A stretch of DNA of 64,000 bases from UBA2030 sp049969475. GTDB taxonomy: Bacteria > Bacteroidota > Bacteroidia > Bacteroidales > TTA-H9. Numbering within the stretch: position 1 is the first letter of the stretch; each line of letters opens with the position of its first letter. Under the pieces are notes generated by a model. It searched no databases. It had not been told where the DNA came from and saw only the letters and a list, made by a program, of their open reading frames with translations. The stretch is taken from positions 248,001-312,000 of the forward strand of contig JBMFOU010000001.1 in the NCBI GenBank assembly GCA_049969475.1, given 5' to 3'. The position numbers were made by a program, and so were the translations under genes. Below, in pieces: positions 61,193-64,000 of this stretch.

Positions 61193-63760
61193 CTACAGAT
61201 AAAAATTCAGGGTCATCATCAGGGTCAAATTGTCGGAGGCTTTGGGCAGGTGATACGCACCCCATCGCCAGGCCGCTCCCAGACCCAGATGGTAAAGTTT
61301 AAGATCGAGTAAACGGTGGAGGTTCAAGCCGGTTTCCAGGTAGCCTTTGTCAGGTGATTGTATAACCACATGTTGGTGCAATTCCGGCCGTGTGAGCTTT
61401 CCCCAGAGAAAGGCTGTGTAGATTTCTGGTTCAGGACGGAATTTCTTTCCTTTAAAGAGCAAGTTTTGGAAATTATGCGAAATCCACAGGGAGGTAAAGC
61501 GATCGCTGTAAAATTCATTCATCCGCATGGTGGCCAAGCTACCTGGAGAAAAGAGTGTGAGATTTCCGCGCGCTGCCCGGTTGTTAAATAGCAGGGAGGT
61601 AGGCAGGTCTTTTCCTGTGATACCAGCCGAAGCCATGACAAGAGTCTTTCCAACAAAGGGAGTAAAGAAGGAATACTGAACATCGAGGCCAGCCCGCATG
61701 AAGTCGAATTGTCCACTTAACCAGTTTTTTACACCTTTTGAAAGCGTAATCCACACCACGGGATAGTTGGTTCCCAACGACATCTGACCCCGAGTGGTTT
61801 GAATGAATTTCTCGCCATAGGCCCAACGTAGGGTGGCTGAAAACCCTCCAGTAGCAAATTGGGTAAGGGTGTCGTTTGTTCCCTGAATAAAGGCATACTG
61901 GAACGCCGGAGTATAGGTCGATTTGAAGGTTTCCAAACGGAGGGTAGCATAGCTGAGGGTGCGAACCGAGAAGCCCAGACGGTGCTCGTCATTCATATCC
62001 ATCCGGGTAATCATTAGGTCGCGAAACGATGAGGGGTCAAATAACGAGAGGTTTCGGCCAGGATATTCCAGCGCTCCGTTTTCAATCTTTTCATGACGGT
62101 AGTTGTAATGCAGATAAAATTCCTGATAGCGATCAAGCGTCAGTTTCAAAAAACCTCCGTATTTGGCCTGCCCGTCTTTAAAGCCATAACCTCCCCAGGC
62201 CCCTGCCTGCCACCATTGCGAAAATCGTTCGTTGGTCTCGAGTCCCATCCCCAGATAGAATCCTTCGTGGCTGTTGTAGCGCAACATGCGCTGCAAATCG
62301 ATCGAAACCTTGTGCCAGGCCAATTTCCCTTTCATCAGAGCATCAATTACAAAAGCGATTCGGTCGAGGTTTTGTTTTTGTCCTATGCTGTCGATAAAGC
62401 GATAAGTAGCTTCCTCGTGTTTGTCGAGAGGAGTAATGCGAACCATGTTCCAATAACTTTCGTCGCGGGTGGCTGCATCGGGTTTTACCTCAAGGGCAAT
62501 ACGGCCGAGTTCGTGGGTAGAAAAGTCGGGATTAAGGTTAACGTTGCGGATATAGCTTCTTCCACTGGCAGTTACATAGTAGCGTCGGGTGTCTTTCCCT
62601 TTGCCGGCTGCTATTTCAACCGTGTTGAATACCAGATCGGTGTTTAATTGCAAAGGAAACCAAACGCCATGGCTATCAGCCTGGTATAGCTGTTGAATGC
62701 GAATGCCGATTCCCTCTGGTCTTTCAAAGGGTTCGGCGGTCACCGAGGCTATGGCCCAGCCACGGGTGCTGATAGTTAGTATCCCTTTCAGGCCATCGAA
62801 TTTGGTTCCCTTCCAGGGCCGATAAAATATGGAATAGAGGGTGTCTCCGTTTTCAACCAGGGTGTCGTGCATTTGATAAAAATATCGGCTGATGCTGCCA
62901 GGTGTCAGCGGATTAATATAGTTTTTACCTCCTATGCTTATTACGTCGTTGTAAAAAGTGGTGGACTGCAGTTGGCTGATAAGGAAAACAAAAATGGGGT
63001 CTTTCAGTCCCGACACGCGCGTAGCCTTTACTTCCTGCTTATCGCCCCCGGGCTTGAGATGCTTTCGTACGTAATAATTTTCGATCATGAAAAGATGTTT
63101 TTCGTCGAAAAACTTTCGTAGTCTGATTTCATTGGTGTCGGTTAGTAATGAATCGGGCAGGGGAGTAGAGTCGATACTGGCCCTGAAGATCATTTTTTCA
63201 TAGGCCTCGTAAGTGAAGGCTGGCAGGTTTTCATAATTATTTTTATCGCGTTGCTCCAGGGCCTTACGAATAATGCGTAGTGCTGGATTTTCTCCTGGTA
63301 ATATGGTGACTTCCCTTAGTTCGATTTCGGTCGGCACCAACCTTATAGTTAAGCCAGGTCGATAGTTCTGCATCGATAATTCTTGGGTTTTATATCCCAG
63401 ATAACTGAACGTGAGTTTCTTATTTTCCTTTTGTTTTTTCAGGGAAAAACGCCCGTCGATGTCGGTGCTGGTCCCTCGTTTCCCGTCGTCAAGGACCACG
63501 TTGACAAAGGCCAGCGGTTTGCCCGAAACTGCATCTATCACCCGGCCAGTCAGTAATTCCTGTGCTTGAGTTTGAAAAGGCATTGAGAATCCACTTAATA
63601 TCCAGACAACTATAAATAGAAGTGATTGTACTCGGTTAAGAAAGCAGACGGATGCTCTACCAGGCGAATAACTGGTTTTGCTGCCTTGCTCAGCTTTATG
63701 CTCTTTTTGAACGGACTGAATGTTTTTAGGGGATGATATTATGAAAGGGATACTAATCAT
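61193..63760 (-). CDS. DUF5686 outer-membrane protein with carboxypeptidase-like domain
   Basis: An 855-residue protein. A hydrophobic segment at about 46-66 (LLFIVVWILSGFSMPFQTQAQ) is a signal peptide preceded by an unusually long 45-residue basic region; a later start with a normal signal peptide is not available as ATG. Residues about 70-150 are a CarboxypepD_reg-like domain (LTGRVIDAVSGKPLAFVNVVL, then DDGKRGTSTDIDGRFSL), the plug-like start of many TonB-linked proteins. The remainder (IRKALEQRDKNNYENLPAFTYEAYEKM onward) is DUF5686, with many beta-strands ending in an aromatic residue (FYL), which suggests an outer-membrane barrel. Function unknown. It lacks a TonB box and cannot be called a TonB receptor. 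Confidence 0.88.
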   Translation of the reverse strand: MISIPFIISSPKNIQSVQKEHKAEQGSKTSYSPGRASVCFLNRVQSLLFIVVWILSGFSMPFQTQAQELLTGRVIDAVSGKPLAFVNVVLDDGKRGTSTDIDGRFSLKKQKENKKLTFSYLGYKTQELSMQNYRPGLTIRLVPTEIELREVTILPGENPALRIIRKALEQRDKNNYENLPAFTYEAYEKMIFRASIDSTPLPDSLLTDTNEIRLRKFFDEKHLFMIENYYVRKHLKPGGDKQEVKATRVSGLKDPIFVFLISQLQSTTFYNDVISIGGKNYINPLTPGSISRYFYQMHDTLVENGDTLYSIFYRPWKGTKFDGLKGILTISTRGWAIASVTAEPFERPEGIGIRIQQLYQADSHGVWFPLQLNTDLVFNTVEIAAGKGKDTRRYYVTASGRSYIRNVNLNPDFSTHELGRIALEVKPDAATRDESYWNMVRITPLDKHEEATYRFIDSIGQKQNLDRIAFVIDALMKGKLAWHKVSIDLQRMLRYNSHEGFYLGMGLETNERFSQWWQAGAWGGYGFKDGQAKYGGFLKLTLDRYQEFYLHYNYRHEKIENGALEYPGRNLSLFDPSSFRDLMITRMDMNDEHRLGFSVRTLSYATLRLETFKSTYTPAFQYAFIQGTNDTLTQFATGGFSATLRWAYGEKFIQTTRGQMSLGTNYPVVWITLSKGVKNWLSGQFDFMRAGLDVQYSFFTPFVGKTLVMASAGITGKDLPTSLLFNNRAARGNLTLFSPGSLATMRMNEFYSDRFTSLWISHNFQNLLFKGKKFRPEPEIYTAFLWGKLTRPELHQHVVIQSPDKGYLETGLNLHRLLDLKLYHLGLGAAWRWGAYHLPKASDNLTLMMTLNFYL

Positions 63761-63825
63761 AAGTTAGTTGTTAATAGCTAATAAGCAAATATTTATGTAA
63801 TTGAGAGCAGGAAAAGGTATATTTT

Positions 63826-64000
63826 TCAAACTGCTGCGTTGTCAGTGGGATCTTCAGTTGAACGGCTCATTGCATCATGAGGATCTGAAGCTTTGTTGTG
63901 AAGTTTGGGATTGTTTTGGTGGCGCAAGGCATCTCGTTGACTTTTTTTATCCAGATTTTTGTGAAAAGCCTCTGTAAGGTCAACCCCGGTTTGGTTGGCC
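63826..64000 (-). CDS. MazG-like nucleotide pyrophosphohydrolase, C-terminal end (partial)
   Basis: The reading frame runs in from the right edge and ends at 63826, giving 57 visible residues: ANQTGVDLTEAFHKNLDKK, then SQRDALRHQNNPKLHNKAS and a Ser/Asp-rich tail. The order NQ-x-GVDL-x-EAF-x-x-N-x-x-KK-x-x-RD-x-x-RH is the last helix of small MazG-type enzymes, which hydrolyse non-canonical nucleoside triphosphates. The start and catalytic Glu residues are outside the window. The call rests on a short stretch and should be treated as probable. Confidence 0.6.
   Translation of the reverse strand, partial: ANQTGVDLTEAFHKNLDKKSQRDALRHQNNPKLHNKASDPHDAMSRSTEDPTDNAAV

Overview
The window is about 64 kb of chromosome from a Bacteroidota bacterium, most likely class Bacteroidia. 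This rests on the sequence itself: a promoter -7 element of the form TAnnTTTG(C) stands in front of about two dozen genes; LpxC is fused to FabZ; ribosomal protein S16 carries a long Ala/Glu-rich tail; there are type IX secretion (T9SS) style sorting domains, a FISUMP domain, DUF5686, DUF4340, DUF2027-Smr and DUF2148 proteins; and there is a cysteate synthase-like enzyme of the kind linked to sulfonolipids. Most of the window is ordinary housekeeping DNA. I see no IS element, prophage, CRISPR array, integrase or restriction system.

Layout. 1-2766: 3' part of mutS, then tRNA-Gly(GCC) and tRNA-Leu(UAA). 3097-5525: FMN split-barrel protein, holin-like membrane protein, RNase P RNA and a DUF2027-Smr protein, all on the minus strand. 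5651-10328: diacylglycerol kinase-like protein, two glycosyltransferases, MATE exporter and a lone receiver protein. 10559-13699: initiator tRNA, pgk and a long-chain acyl-CoA ligase. 13814-19872: rimM, a tRNA1(Val) methyltransferase, a RuvC-like protein, a DUF2148 protein, tatC, an outer-membrane barrel, an alpha/beta hydrolase and a DUF4340 protein. 20010-24138: three secreted-protein genes on the minus strand, two of them broken. 24490-31905: gdhA, a giant sensor/receiver/PEP-synthase-like protein and cysS. 31966-37539: a TetR-controlled TolC-HlyD-permease-permease export operon. 37849-44525: Pit phosphate transporter, cysteate synthase, thiL and uvrC. 44512-47143: trkH and trkA potassium uptake. 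47417-55328: alpha-2-macroglobulin lipoprotein plus PBP1C. 55394-58828: lpxD, lpxC-fabZ and lpxA. 58938-59465: rpsP. 59834-64000: a FISUMP protein, a DUF5686 protein and the 3' end of a MazG-like gene that runs off the window.

Genes that work together: lpxD/lpxC-fabZ/lpxA start lipid A synthesis; the macroglobulin and PBP1C form the known periplasmic defence and wall-repair pair; trkA gates trkH; the TetR protein probably represses its own export operon through an inverted repeat just upstream of it; rimM, rpsP, the tRNAs, rnpB and the tRNA methyltransferase serve translation.

The most unusual items are: (1) the 20-24 kb secreted-protein cluster, where one gene has an in-frame TGA and its neighbour two frameshifts, one of them in a TA-repeat tract; (2) a roughly 1,400-residue protein joining three copies of a sensor domain, one degenerate and one apparently intact receiver, and a PEP-synthase-type nucleotide-binding domain without the phosphohistidine swivel domain; (3) a 19-bp tandem duplication across the start of the DUF4340 gene; (4) an export operon with two ABC-2 permeases but no ATPase gene. 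I did not find a clear previously undescribed multi-gene system. Start codons were often chosen because a -7 element lies just upstream of, or inside, the longest possible reading frame.
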